This document shows, piece by piece, positions 16,109 to 23,238 of a stretch of DNA of 36,178 nucleotides. This DNA comes from Roseburia sp. (GTDB taxonomy: Bacteria > Bacteroidota > Bacteroidia > Bacteroidales > Bacteroidaceae). A program made the position numbers and the translations under genes. Numbering within the stretch: the first letter of the stretch is position 1; the number at the start of each line of letters is the position of its first letter. Under the pieces are notes generated by a model. That model was not told the origin of the DNA and made no database searches. It worked only from the letters and a program-made list of their open reading frames with translations. The stretch is taken from contig JAMPEL010000015.1 of assembly GCA_023665185.1 (NCBI GenBank), positions 25,696 to 61,873 on the forward strand, read 5' to 3'.

Positions 16109-16464
16109 CACAAAATTTTCAAAGCCCGTTTTTGGGGCCAAAATCAGGCATTTTCCCAAATCATTTTCTCAAAAAGACAGCAACGGAGTTTTCGATGCCC
16201 CGAAAAACAAAAATGGATTTTGAACCCGAAAAAAGACTGTTTTAAGACAAAATTTTCATAACTCACTGATTATCAGTACATCCTATTTTGACTCTAACCA
16301 TGCGTTCTGCGTCTAAAACAGCATACTTTTTGCTGAAAATATATTTAATTGATTATCAAGAACTTATCTGTGAAGTCCCGAAAATCAAGCATCGGATAAG
16401 AGCAAGAAACTGCGGGAAATGTTAAAAAAAAGGTCTTCCGCCAAAGTGACATAATGTCAAAATA

Positions 16465-16853
16465 CACCTTGTCCGCATACTGTTGCCCGGCAACATGTGT
16501 GGCTGAATGGTTCGGGTTTTAGGATTTCCTTTTATAAAGCACATACAAGCAATGCAATGATGTATGGAGACACGGCAAAATCTTTGAAGGACTATATACA
16601 CAGTGTGTCACATCACTCGAAATGTCGGATGAACCAAAATTATGCTTTTCTGCAAAGTCGCATACAATGTCAACAGCTGATGGCTGCATACTGATGCCTG
16701 GTTGCAACAGTAGGTAAGCTGTATGTTGTAGTCTGACCATTTCTGTAGAATATATTTTGTAATGAACATTTGATTTCTATTGAGATTTTTTGTCTGAAAA
16801 ACGGTGAGAAACAACGTTTTTGCTCCAATTTTTAGAAAAAAAAAGATTAAAGT
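16465..16853. other. Intergenic region upstream of rpsU with a short palindrome
   Basis: No convincing gene. A 15-base palindrome, TGTTGCCcGGCAACA, lies at 16481-16495. A 73-aa minus-strand frame (16519-16740) has no recognisable motif and I do not call it. I looked for a tRNA or other structured RNA here and found none I could support. Confidence 0.45.
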
Positions 16854-16884
16854 TTTGTGGTTAAATAAAATAGCTGTAATTTTG
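16854..16884 (+). promoter_or_regulatory. Full Bacteroidetes promoter of rpsU
   Basis: TTTG (16854-16857), a 19-bp spacer, then TAATTTTG (16877-16884): an exact match to the -33/-7 consensus TTTG-N19-TAnnTTTG. It lies 56 nt before the rpsU ATG and may also drive xerC and the hibernation factor. Confidence 0.8.
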
Positions 16885-16940
16885 CCGACCGTTGAGAAAA
16901 CTATTTTGAATTATTAAATAACAACAAAAAAAGAAACGTA

Positions 16941-17132
16941 ATGATTATCGTACCTGTTAAAGAAGGTGAGAACATTGAGAAAGCTCTCAAGAAGTTCAAG
17001 AGAAAGTCTGAAAAGACTGGCGTGATTAAGGAAGTAAGAAACCGTAAGCAGTTTAACAAACCGTCTGTACTTAAGCGCATTAAGATGCAGCATGCCATTT
17101 ACGTAAACAAGCTCAGAACAGCAGAGGATTAA
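16941..17132 (+). CDS. rpsU: 30S ribosomal protein S21
   Basis: Small basic ribosomal protein (63 aa) with the S21 signature: MIIVPVKEGENIEKALKKFKRKSEKTGVIKEVRNR at the N-terminus and many Lys/Arg. Full length for Bacteroidetes S21. A strong consensus promoter precedes it. The xerC-like recombinase follows 101 bp later on the same strand, the usual Bacteroidales order. Confidence 0.96.
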   Translation: MIIVPVKEGENIEKALKKFKRKSEKTGVIKEVRNRKQFNKPSVLKRIKMQHAIYVNKLRTAED

Positions 17133-17233
17133 TCCTTTTTGTTTAGAGCCTGAGAAATAATAAAGATTATTGCTGAAAAATTTGGTTGCGTCCAAGAATA
17201 TACTTAAATTAGTCGCATGAAATTAAAAGGACT

Positions 17234-18115
17234 ATGTTAGTAGAATCGTTCTTGGTTTACTTGAAGTCTGAATGCAATTGCTCACAAATGACCATTACGG
17301 CATACAGTGAGGCACTAAAGCAATTCGAAGCGTTCTTTACCGGGTTGGACAATGATTTGAGATGGGAGAGTGTCGATGCGTCTGTCGTTAAAGAGTGGGT
17401 GGTCTATATGCTTGATTCTAAAAAGTATGAGACCACAACCGTTAATCTGCGCCTGAGCGCGCTCCGGACATTCTTTCATTATCTGATTAGGATTGAGAGG
17501 ATAACTTGTAATCCTATGCACAAAGTTTGCGGTCCGAAGAACAAAAAGATTCTTCCTGCGTTTATAAAGGAAAAGGACATGGATGTTCTTATTGACAAAG
17601 TTGACTTTGGAAATACATTCGTGGGAATTAGAGACCGGCTGATAATACTGATGCTTTATACTACTGGTATACGGGTGTCGGAATTACAAGGGCTTTGTGA
17701 CAAGGATGTGCTGGTGGATGAGGGTGTGCTGAAGATTTTTGGCAAAAGAGGCAAGCATAGACTTGTTCCCTTTGAAAAGGAATTGAAGGATGCCATTTCG
17801 CGCTATCTTGAGGCTCGGGATGCCGAGTATGAGAGAAACGGAAGCTTCTTTTTAGGAGTTAGAGGCAAGCGGATAGCCGTCAGGACTGTCTGGGGCATTG
17901 TTGAAAAGTATCTCTCTATTGTATCCTCGCAAAGAAAAAGAAGTCCTCATGTGTTGAGGCATTCTTTTGCTACATCGATGTTGAACAATGGGGCGGATTT
18001 AAGAACTCTTCAGGAACTGCTCGGGCATTCAAATCTAAAAACCACGGAGATTTACACTCATCTGTCTTTTGAAGAACTGAAAAATGTGTATAAGGACGCA
18101 CATCCGCGTTCTTGA
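17234..18115 (+). CDS. xerC: Tyrosine recombinase, XerC-like
   Basis: Site-specific recombinase (293 aa). The N-terminal SAM-like core-binding domain covers about residues 1-95 and the catalytic domain about 105-293. Catalytic residues are all present: Arg147 (TGIRVSE), Lys171 (GKRGK), His239 and Arg242 (HVLRHSF), His265 (LGHSN) and Tyr274 (EIYTHL). The length fits the chromosomal XerC/XerD family, which resolves chromosome dimers at dif, rather than a phage integrase. Its setting between rpsU and a hibernation factor, with no attachment sites or mobile genes, also argues for a housekeeping enzyme. XerC versus XerD cannot be decided from this alone. Confidence 0.87.
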   Translation: MLVESFLVYLKSECNCSQMTITAYSEALKQFEAFFTGLDNDLRWESVDASVVKEWVVYMLDSKKYETTTVNLRLSALRTFFHYLIRIERITCNPMHKVCGPKNKKILPAFIKEKDMDVLIDKVDFGNTFVGIRDRLIILMLYTTGIRVSELQGLCDKDVLVDEGVLKIFGKRGKHRLVPFEKELKDAISRYLEARDAEYERNGSFFLGVRGKRIAVRTVWGIVEKYLSIVSSQRKRSPHVLRHSFATSMLNNGADLRTLQELLGHSNLKTTEIYTHLSFEELKNVYKDAHPRS

Positions 18116-18130
18116 AAAATAAGGACTAAT

Positions 18131-18430
18131 ATGGAAATCAACGTAAAAGCAATCAAATTCGACGCAACGGACAAGTTGCAGGAATTCATCCAGAAGAAGG
18201 TTAGTAAACTGGATAAGTTTTGTGACGATATAATAAAGGTGGAGGTGTCACTAAAAGTCGTAAAGCCTGAGACGGCAATGAACAAGCAGGCAGGAGTGAA
18301 GATTTTGCTTCCGGGCGATGAGTTGTTTGCTGACAAGGTTTGCGATACATTTGAAGAAGCAGTAACAGAAAGTTTGGCTGCATTGGAAAAACAATTAGCC
18401 AGATATAAAGAAAAACAAGGCAGAATTTGA
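18131..18430 (+). CDS. hpf: Ribosome hibernation-promoting factor, short form
   Basis: A 99-aa HPF/RaiA-family protein that binds the 30S decoding region and helps ribosomes go inactive under stress. The beta-alpha-beta-beta-beta-alpha pattern is visible: EINVKAIKF, a KLQEFIQKKVSKLDKFCDD helix, VEVSLKVVK strands and a C-terminal helix ending KQLARYKEKQ. It lacks the long C-terminal dimerisation domain, so it is the short type. The gene starts 15 bp after the recombinase stop and is probably co-transcribed with it. Confidence 0.9.
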   Translation: MEINVKAIKFDATDKLQEFIQKKVSKLDKFCDDIIKVEVSLKVVKPETAMNKQAGVKILLPGDELFADKVCDTFEEAVTESLAALEKQLARYKEKQGRI

Positions 18431-18448
18431 AAAAAAAGCTTGAAAAGT

Positions 18449-18478
18449 TTTGTAAATGAAAAATAATGCCTAAATTTG
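18449..18478 (+). promoter_or_regulatory. Promoter of the tRNA-tuf-secE-nusG-rpl-rpoBC cluster
   Basis: TTTG (18449-18452), an 18-bp spacer and TAAATTTG (18471-18478) match the Bacteroidetes consensus closely, 42 nt before the first tRNA. A GCCGTT/AACGGC hairpin followed by TTTT (18481-18516) lies in the leader. Confidence 0.75.
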
Positions 18479-18520
18479 CAGCCGTTTCGCATGGCTTGGT
18501 TGTGTGAACGGCTTTTCTAA

Positions 18521-18594
18521 GCCTCTTTAGCTCAGTTGGCCAGAGCACGTGATTTGTAATCTCGGGGTCGTTGGTTCGAATCCGACAAGAGGCT
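18521..18594 (+). tRNA. tRNA-Thr (TGT)
   Basis: Acceptor stem GCCTCTT/AAGAGGC with discriminator T, D-arm TAGCTCAGTTGGCCAGAGCA, anticodon loop TTTGTAA (anticodon TGT) and T-arm with GGTTCGAATCC. CCA is not encoded. First of three tRNAs ahead of tuf. Confidence 0.95.
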
Positions 18595-18605
18595 CAAAGA
18601 AACAA

Positions 18606-18688
18606 GGGCATATTCCAGAGTGGCCAAATGGGGCAGACTGTAAATCTGCTGGCTTTCGCCTTCGGTGGTTCGAATCCATCTGTGCCCA
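18606..18688 (+). tRNA. tRNA-Tyr (GTA)
   Basis: Acceptor GGGCATA/TGTGCCC with discriminator A. The anticodon stem-loop GCAGACTGTAAATCTGC gives GTA. A long variable arm (83 nt in total) is typical of bacterial tRNA-Tyr. The T-arm contains GGTTCGAATCC. Confidence 0.95.
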
Positions 18689-18731
18689 CAAACAAAAGAA
18701 AGAAAAACAGGAGTGTAAGATACACTGATAT

Positions 18732-18803
18732 GCTGTTATAGCTCAGTGGCAGAGCACTTCCTTGGTAAGGAAGAGGTCACGAGTTCAACTCTCGTTAACA
18801 GCT
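18732..18803 (+). tRNA. tRNA-Thr (GGT)
   Basis: Acceptor GCTGTTA/TAACAGC with discriminator T. Anticodon stem CTTCC/GGAAG around TTGGTAA gives GGT. The T-arm contains GAGTTCAACTC. It lies 53 bp before the tuf start. Confidence 0.95.
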
Positions 18804-18856
18804 CTCTTTCAGGCAAGAATATACAAATTATTAACTATAAGAACAAGAATTAAGCT

Positions 18857-20038
18857 ATGGCAAAAGAAAAATTCGAGCGTACGAAACCGCACGTAAACAT
18901 CGGAACCATTGGTCACGTAGACCACGGTAAGACTACCCTTACTGCTGCCATCACAACTGTTTTGGCTAAGAAAGGTCTTTCTGAAGTAAAGTCTTTCGAC
19001 CAGATTGACAATGCACCAGAAGAGAAAGAGCGTGGTATCACTATCAATACAGCACATGTTGAGTATGAAACAGCTAACCGTCACTATGCACACGTTGACT
19101 GTCCGGGACACGCTGACTACGTAAAGAACATGGTTACTGGTGCTGCTCAGATGGACGGTGCAATCATCGTTGTTGCTTCTACTGACGGTCCTATGCCTCA
19201 GACTCGTGAGCACATCCTTCTTGCACGTCAGGTAAACGTTCCTCGTCTTGTTGTATTCATGAACAAGTGTGATATGGTTGACGATGAGGAAATGCTTGAC
19301 CTCGTTGAGATGGAAATGCGTGACCTCCTCGCACAGTACGACTTCGAAGAGGATACTCCATTTGTTCGTGGTTCTGCCCTCGGTGCTCTTAATGGTGTTC
19401 CTGAGTGGGAAGCTAAGGTTATGGAGCTTATGGATGCTGTTGACAGCTGGATTCAGGAACCGGTTCGCGACGTTGAGAAGCCTTTCTTGATGCCTGTTGA
19501 GGACGTGTTCTCTATCACTGGTCGTGGTACAGTTGCTACAGGTCGTATTGAGACTGGTATCGTAAAGGTTGGTGACGAAGTTCAGCTTCTTGGTCTTGGT
19601 GAAGATAAGAAATCTGTTGTTACAGGTGTCGAGATGTTCCGTAAGATTCTTGATGAAGGTGAAGCAGGTGATAACGTTGGTCTCCTTCTCCGTGGTATCG
19701 ACAAGAAAGAGGTTAAGCGTGGTATGGTAATCACTCACCCGGGTGTAATCACTCCGCATCAGGGCTTCAAGGCTTCAATCTATGTATTGAAGAAGGAAGA
19801 AGGTGGTCGTCACACTCCATTCAAGAACCACTACCGTCCTCAGTTCTACCTCCGTACTATGGACTGTACAGGTGAAATCTCTCTTCCAGACGGAGTAGAA
19901 ATGGTTATGCCTGGTGACAACGTAGAAATCAAGGTTGAGCTTATCTACCCAGTAGCAATCAACGTAGGTCTTCGTTTCGCTATCCGTGAGGGTGGACGTA
20001 CAGTTGGATCTGGTCAGATTACAGAGGTTTTTGACTAA
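18857..20038 (+). CDS. tuf: Translation elongation factor EF-Tu
   Basis: GTPase (393 aa) that delivers aminoacyl-tRNA to the ribosome. G1 is GHVDHGKT (19-26), the switch region has [10 protein letters not shown]3 is DCPGH, and G4 is NKCD; domains 2 and 3 follow to a normal C-terminus. Codon use is strongly biased, as expected for a very highly expressed gene. It sits between two groups of tRNA genes, an arrangement common in Bacteroidetes and other bacteria. Confidence 0.99.
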   Translation: MAKEKFERTKPHVNIGTIGHVDHGKTTLTAAITTVLAKKGLSEVKSFDQIDNAPEEKERGITINTAHVEYETANRHYAHVDCPGHADYVKNMVTGAAQMDGAIIVVASTDGPMPQTREHILLARQVNVPRLVVFMNKCDMVDDEEMLDLVEMEMRDLLAQYDFEEDTPFVRGSALGALNGVPEWEAKVMELMDAVDSWIQEPVRDVEKPFLMPVEDVFSITGRGTVATGRIETGIVKVGDEVQLLGLGEDKKSVVTGVEMFRKILDEGEAGDNVGLLLRGIDKKEVKRGMVITHPGVITPHQGFKASIYVLKKEEGGRHTPFKNHYRPQFYLRTMDCTGEISLPDGVEMVMPGDNVEIKVELIYPVAINVGLRFAIREGGRTVGSGQITEVFD

Positions 20039-20048
20039 ACCAAATAAA

Positions 20049-20083
20049 ATAGTCAGTTCCTCGTTTATGCGAGGACTGACTAT
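20049..20083 (+). other. Stable hairpin between tuf and tRNA-Trp
   Basis: ATAGTCAG...TCCTCG (20049-20063) pairs with CGAGGACTGACTAT (20070-20083), with one bulged T and loop TTTATG. No T tract follows and the tRNA begins 3 bp later. It may be a processing signal or a weak terminator. Confidence 0.6.
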
Positions 20084-20086
20084 CCT

Positions 20087-20159
20087 ACGGGAATAGCTCA
20101 GTTGGCAGAGCACTGGTCTCCAAAACCAGGTGTCGGGAGTTCGAGCCTCTCTTCCCGTG
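20087..20159 (+). tRNA. tRNA-Trp (CCA)
   Basis: Acceptor ACGGGAA/TTCCCGT with discriminator G. The anticodon stem-loop CTGGTCTCCAAAACCAG gives CCA. The T-arm contains GAGTTCGAGCCTC. Placement between tuf and secE is the common bacterial arrangement. Confidence 0.96.
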
Positions 20160-20175
20160 CTAAAGTGTAAGAATT

Positions 20176-20373
20176 ATGTTCAAAAATTTGACTGAATATT
20201 GCAAGGAAACTTACGATGAACTTGTTCATAAGGTTACTTGGCCGACATATAAAGAGCTGACCAACAGTGCGGTGATAGTTTTATGTGCTTCCATTGTCAT
20301 TGCGTTGGTTATTTTCGCTATTGATTCACTTTTCGAGCAGTTTATGAAACTTATTTATTCACTCTTTAATTAA
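20176..20373 (+). CDS. secE: Preprotein translocase subunit SecE
   Basis: Small inner-membrane subunit of the SecYEG channel (65 aa). It has an amphipathic N-terminal helix with the conserved ELVHKVTWPTYKEL stretch, then one membrane segment (about residues 32-52). This is the minimal one-span form usual outside Proteobacteria. It precedes nusG, as in most bacteria. Confidence 0.95.
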   Translation: MFKNLTEYCKETYDELVHKVTWPTYKELTNSAVIVLCASIVIALVIFAIDSLFEQFMKLIYSLFN

Positions 20374-20391
20374 TGTTTTTGGAGGGTGTAT

Positions 20392-20943
20392 ATGGCAGAA
20401 GTTGAAAAGAAATGGTATGTATTGCGCGCTATCAGTGGTAAAGAATCTAAAGTCAAGGAATACATTGAACTTGACATGAAGAATCACGGATATGGCGAGT
20501 ATGTGTCTCAGGTTCTGATTCCAACAGAAAAAGTTGTTTCTGTTCATAATAATAAGCGGACTGTTACAGAGCGGAATTTGTTATCCGGTTATGTTTTAGT
20601 GGAAGCTGCTTTGATTGGTGAAATTCCTCACATGCTTCGTAACACTCCGGGAGTTCTTGGATTTTTAGGTGGCATGGACAAACCTACTCCATTGCGTCAG
20701 GCAGAGATAAATCGTCTGTTTGGAATAGGAGTAGAGACAGAAGAAGCCGCAGAGGAACAGACTTATGTCGTAGCAGATTATGCCGTTGGTGAGTCTGTTA
20801 AGGTTACAGACGGTCCATTCTGCGGATTTAAGGGTGTCATTGAGGAAGTCAATGGTGAGAAGAAGAAGCTGAAAGTGTCTGTTAAGATTTTCGGTAGGGT
20901 AACACCTCTCGAGTTAGGCTTTACGCAAGTTGAAAAAGAATGA
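20392..20943 (+). CDS. nusG: Transcription elongation/antitermination factor NusG
   Basis: A 183-aa NusG: N-terminal NGN domain ([21 protein letters not shown], binds RNA polymerase) and C-terminal KOW domain ([22 protein letters not shown]), which couples to ribosomal S10 or Rho. I start at the ATG at 20392, which has a good GGAGGG five bases upstream, rather than a GTG at 20386 that would overlap that ribosome-binding site. Confidence 0.96.
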   Translation: MAEVEKKWYVLRAISGKESKVKEYIELDMKNHGYGEYVSQVLIPTEKVVSVHNNKRTVTERNLLSGYVLVEAALIGEIPHMLRNTPGVLGFLGGMDKPTPLRQAEINRLFGIGVETEEAAEEQTYVVADYAVGESVKVTDGPFCGFKGVIEEVNGEKKKLKVSVKIFGRVTPLELGFTQVEKE

Positions 20944-20999
20944 TGATTTTGTTACGCTCGTCATTCATCGTATAATACAAATAAATTAAATATAGCAAA

Positions 21000-21440
21000 A
21001 TGGCTAAAGAAATTGCTGGATTAATCAAATTACAGATTAAGGGTGGCGCTGCAAATCCATCACCTCCAGTAGGACCTGCATTGGGTTCTAAGGGAATCAA
21101 TATCATGGATTTTTGTAAGCAATTCAATGCCAGAACACAGGATAAGGCTGGTAAGATTCTTCCGGTTGTTATCACTTATTATTCTGACAAGTCTTTTGAT
21201 TTCGTTATTAAGACTCCTCCTGCAGCTGTTCAGCTGATGGAGGCTGCAAAAATCAAGGGTGGTTCTGCGGAGCCTAACCGTAAGAAGGTTGCAGAAGTTA
21301 CATGGGATCAGATAAGGACAATTGCTGAAGATAAGATGCCTGATTTGAATTGTTTTACAATTGAATCTGCCATGTCTATGATTGCTGGAACAGCAAGAAG
21401 TATGGGTATAACTGTTAAAGGAGAATTCCCTGGTAAATAA
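21000..21440 (+). CDS. rplK: 50S ribosomal protein L11
   Basis: A 146-aa L11. The N-terminal [34 protein letters not shown] and the C-terminal rRNA-binding domain with [13 protein letters not shown] are unmistakable. L11 forms the GTPase-associated centre with 23S rRNA and the L10-L7/L12 stalk, whose genes follow. Confidence 0.98.
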   Translation: MAKEIAGLIKLQIKGGAANPSPPVGPALGSKGINIMDFCKQFNARTQDKAGKILPVVITYYSDKSFDFVIKTPPAAVQLMEAAKIKGGSAEPNRKKVAEVTWDQIRTIAEDKMPDLNCFTIESAMSMIAGTARSMGITVKGEFPGK

Positions 21441-21458
21441 TTAAAACTTCAATTTAAG

Positions 21459-22151
21459 ATGAGTAAACTGACGAAAAATCAAAAATTAGTTGCAGATAAG
21501 ATTGAAGCAGGGAAAGCTTATACTTTGGAAGAGGCAGCTAATCTGGTAAAAGAAGTTACATTCACTAAGTTTGATGCTTCACTTGATATCGATATCCGTT
21601 TGGGTGTTGACCCTCGTAAGGCTAATCAGATGGTACGTGGTGTAGTTTCTCTGCCTAATGGAACTGGTAAGCAAGTACGAGTTCTTTGTTTGTGTACTTC
21701 TGATGTTGCAGCTGCTGCTCAGGAAGCTGGTGCAGATTATGTAGGTCTTGATGAGTATATTGAGAAGATAAAGGGTGGTTGGACTGACGTAGATGTCATT
21801 ATTACAATGCCTTCATGTATGGGTAAGATTGGTGCTCTTGGTCGTGTGCTCGGTCCTCGTGGATTGATGCCTAACCCAAAGAGTGGCACAGTGACAATGG
21901 ATGTTGCAAAGGCTGTACGTGAAGTAAAGCAGGGTAAGATTGACTTTAAGGTTGATAAGACTGGTATAGTCCATGCTTCTATCGGAAAAGTATCTTTTGA
22001 TGCTACTAAGATTGTAGAGAACGCAAAGGAATTTATCAACACTATCATCAAGTTGAAGCCTGCTGCTGCAAAGGGTACTTATATCAAGAGCATTTATCTT
22101 TCTAGTACAATGAGTAAAGGTGTCAAGATTGACCCTAAATCTGTTGAATAA
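21459..22151 (+). CDS. rplA: 50S ribosomal protein L1
   Basis: A 230-aa L1, 18 bp after rplK. Two-domain L1 fold with the signature [21 protein letters not shown] and the RNA-binding VGKVSFD-like segment ([14 protein letters not shown]). L1 forms the stalk near the ribosomal E site and in many bacteria represses its own operon; I could not identify its mRNA target here. Confidence 0.98.
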   Translation: MSKLTKNQKLVADKIEAGKAYTLEEAANLVKEVTFTKFDASLDIDIRLGVDPRKANQMVRGVVSLPNGTGKQVRVLCLCTSDVAAAAQEAGADYVGLDEYIEKIKGGWTDVDVIITMPSCMGKIGALGRVLGPRGLMPNPKSGTVTMDVAKAVREVKQGKIDFKVDKTGIVHASIGKVSFDATKIVENAKEFINTIIKLKPAAAKGTYIKSIYLSSTMSKGVKIDPKSVE

Positions 22152-22166
22152 TAAAATAGACGAATC

Positions 22167-22688
22167 ATGAAGAAAGAAGATAAAAGCTTGCTTATTGACA
22201 GTCTCGTTGAGACACTGAATAATTACGCACATTTCTACCTTGTAGACGTAACTGCTTTGGATAGTGCGACAACTACAGCGTTGAGAAGTGAATGTTTCAA
22301 ATCTGAGATTAAGCTTCAGGTTGTTAAGAACACTCTCTTTATTAAGGCTCTTGAAAAGATAGGTGGTGATTATTCTGCTTTGTTGCCTTGTTTGAAGGGC
22401 AATACAGGTGTTATGTTCTGTAACACAGCTAATGTTCCTGCAAAACTTATCAAATCTTTTGGAAAGGGACATAATGATATGCCAGCTCTTAAAGGTGCTT
22501 ATGCTGAGGAGAGCTTCTATATCGGTGCTGAGAACTTGGATGCACTTTGTTCTATCAAGAGCAAGAACGAACTCATTGCTGAGGTTGTATCTATGCTTGA
22601 GGGACCTGTTAAGAGTGTTATTTCTGCTTTGGATGGTGGAACAACAATTCATGGTCTCTTGGATGCTATCGAAGAAAAGAATGCGTAA
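22167..22688 (+). CDS. rplJ: 50S ribosomal protein L10
   Basis: A 173-aa L10, the base of the L7/L12 stalk. It shows LLIDSLVETLNNYAHFYLVDVTAL at the start, KLQVVKNTL-type RNA-binding (IKLQVVKNTLFIKAL), GNTGVMFCN and a C-terminal helix for L12 dimers. It starts 15 bp after rplA, so there is no room for a separate L10 leader. Confidence 0.97.
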   Translation: MKKEDKSLLIDSLVETLNNYAHFYLVDVTALDSATTTALRSECFKSEIKLQVVKNTLFIKALEKIGGDYSALLPCLKGNTGVMFCNTANVPAKLIKSFGKGHNDMPALKGAYAEESFYIGAENLDALCSIKSKNELIAEVVSMLEGPVKSVISALDGGTTIHGLLDAIEEKNA

Positions 22689-22765
22689 TGCTTTCTTATT
22701 TCGGGGACATCAAATTTAAATAAGAAAAAATAAAAAAATAATAACATTAAAAATTAAAGAAGACG

Positions 22766-23140
22766 ATGGCAGATATTAAAGCTATTGCTGAAGAATTAGT
22801 TAATTTGACAGTAAAGGAAGTAAGTGAACTTAAGGCTCTCCTCAAGGAGGAGTACGGAATCGAGCCTGCTGCTGCAGCTGTTGCTGTTGCTGCTGGTCCT
22901 GCTGCAGGTGAAGCTGCTGTTGAAGAGAAGACATCTTTCGATGTAGTTCTTAAGAGCGCAGGTGCTGCAAAACTTCAGGTTGTAAAGGCTGTTAAGGAGT
23001 CTTGTGGTCTTGGTTTGAAAGAAGCTAAGGATCTCGTAGACGCTGTTCCTTGCAATGTAAAGGAAGGTGTTGATAAGGCTACAGCTGAAGCTTTGAAGGC
23101 AGCTCTTGAAGGTGCTGGTGCTGAGGTTGAGATTAAGTAA
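22766..23140 (+). CDS. rplL: 50S ribosomal protein L7/L12
   Basis: A 124-aa L7/L12 stalk protein: N-terminal dimerisation helices ([17 protein letters not shown]), an Ala-rich hinge (residues about 37-53) and the C-terminal factor-binding domain ([26 protein letters not shown]). A hairpin with a T tract follows before rpoB. Confidence 0.98.
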   Translation: MADIKAIAEELVNLTVKEVSELKALLKEEYGIEPAAAAVAVAAGPAAGEAAVEEKTSFDVVLKSAGAAKLQVVKAVKESCGLGLKEAKDLVDAVPCNVKEGVDKATAEALKAALEGAGAEVEIK

Positions 23141-23161
23141 TCAATCACCTTAGATAATAAT

Positions 23162-23199
23162 GGTTAAGAATCCTCAGGTTGGGGGTTCTTAACCTTTTT
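23162..23199 (+). terminator. Intrinsic terminator/attenuator between rplL and rpoB
   Basis: GGTTAAGAA (23162-23170) pairs with TTCTTAACC (23186-23194), followed at once by TTTTT. It stands 22 bp after rplL, in the same place as the partial attenuator of E. coli. As rpoB has no visible promoter of its own, read-through must be partial. Confidence 0.75.
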
Positions 23200-23238
23200 G
23201 TGTATATATTCAAACTAACTTTCTACAAAATCAAAGAG

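Larger units (their letters stand above)
15840..16459 (-). repeat. Copy B of the 620-bp non-coding dispersed repeat
   Basis: The minus strand from 16459 downward aligns with 4321-4940. Landmarks: a perfect palindrome TGACATAATGTCA (16447-16459); TTTTAACAT (16419-16427); TGATAATCA (16350-16358 and 16267-16275); four CACCTTG-type boxes (16036-16108); the end hairpin (15856-15916); a second TTTTAACAT (15840-15848). The two TTTTAACAT copies are 579 bp apart, exactly as in copy A. The copies differ at many positions yet keep length and spacing, pointing to old copies under constraint. The only longish frame here (minus strand, about 15911-16159) is not conserved in copy A. Confidence 0.85.

Noticed and set aside
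15911..16159. Open frame of 82 codons (minus strand) inside repeat copy B
   Set aside because: The corresponding stretch of copy A has stops in that frame.
16519..16740. Minus-strand open frame of 73 codons upstream of rpsU
   Set aside because: No motif, no plausible promoter or partner; composition does not look like a real protein.
17234..18115. Phage or integrative-element integrase
   Set aside because: All Xer catalytic residues at normal spacing and length, housekeeping neighbours, and no attachment-site repeats at the adjacent tRNAs.
18809..19759. Minus-strand open frame (316 codons) over tuf
   Set aside because: Produced by the strongly biased codon use of tuf; no motifs and it overlaps tRNA-Thr upstream sequence.
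22152..22166. L10-type autoregulatory leader before rplJ
   Set aside because: Only 15 bp separate rplA and rplJ, too short for a structured leader.
21813..22652. Minus-strand open frame (279 codons) over rplA-rplJ
   Set aside because: Spans parts of two certain ribosomal protein genes on the other strand; low-complexity Ser/Thr/Leu composition typical of a shadow.
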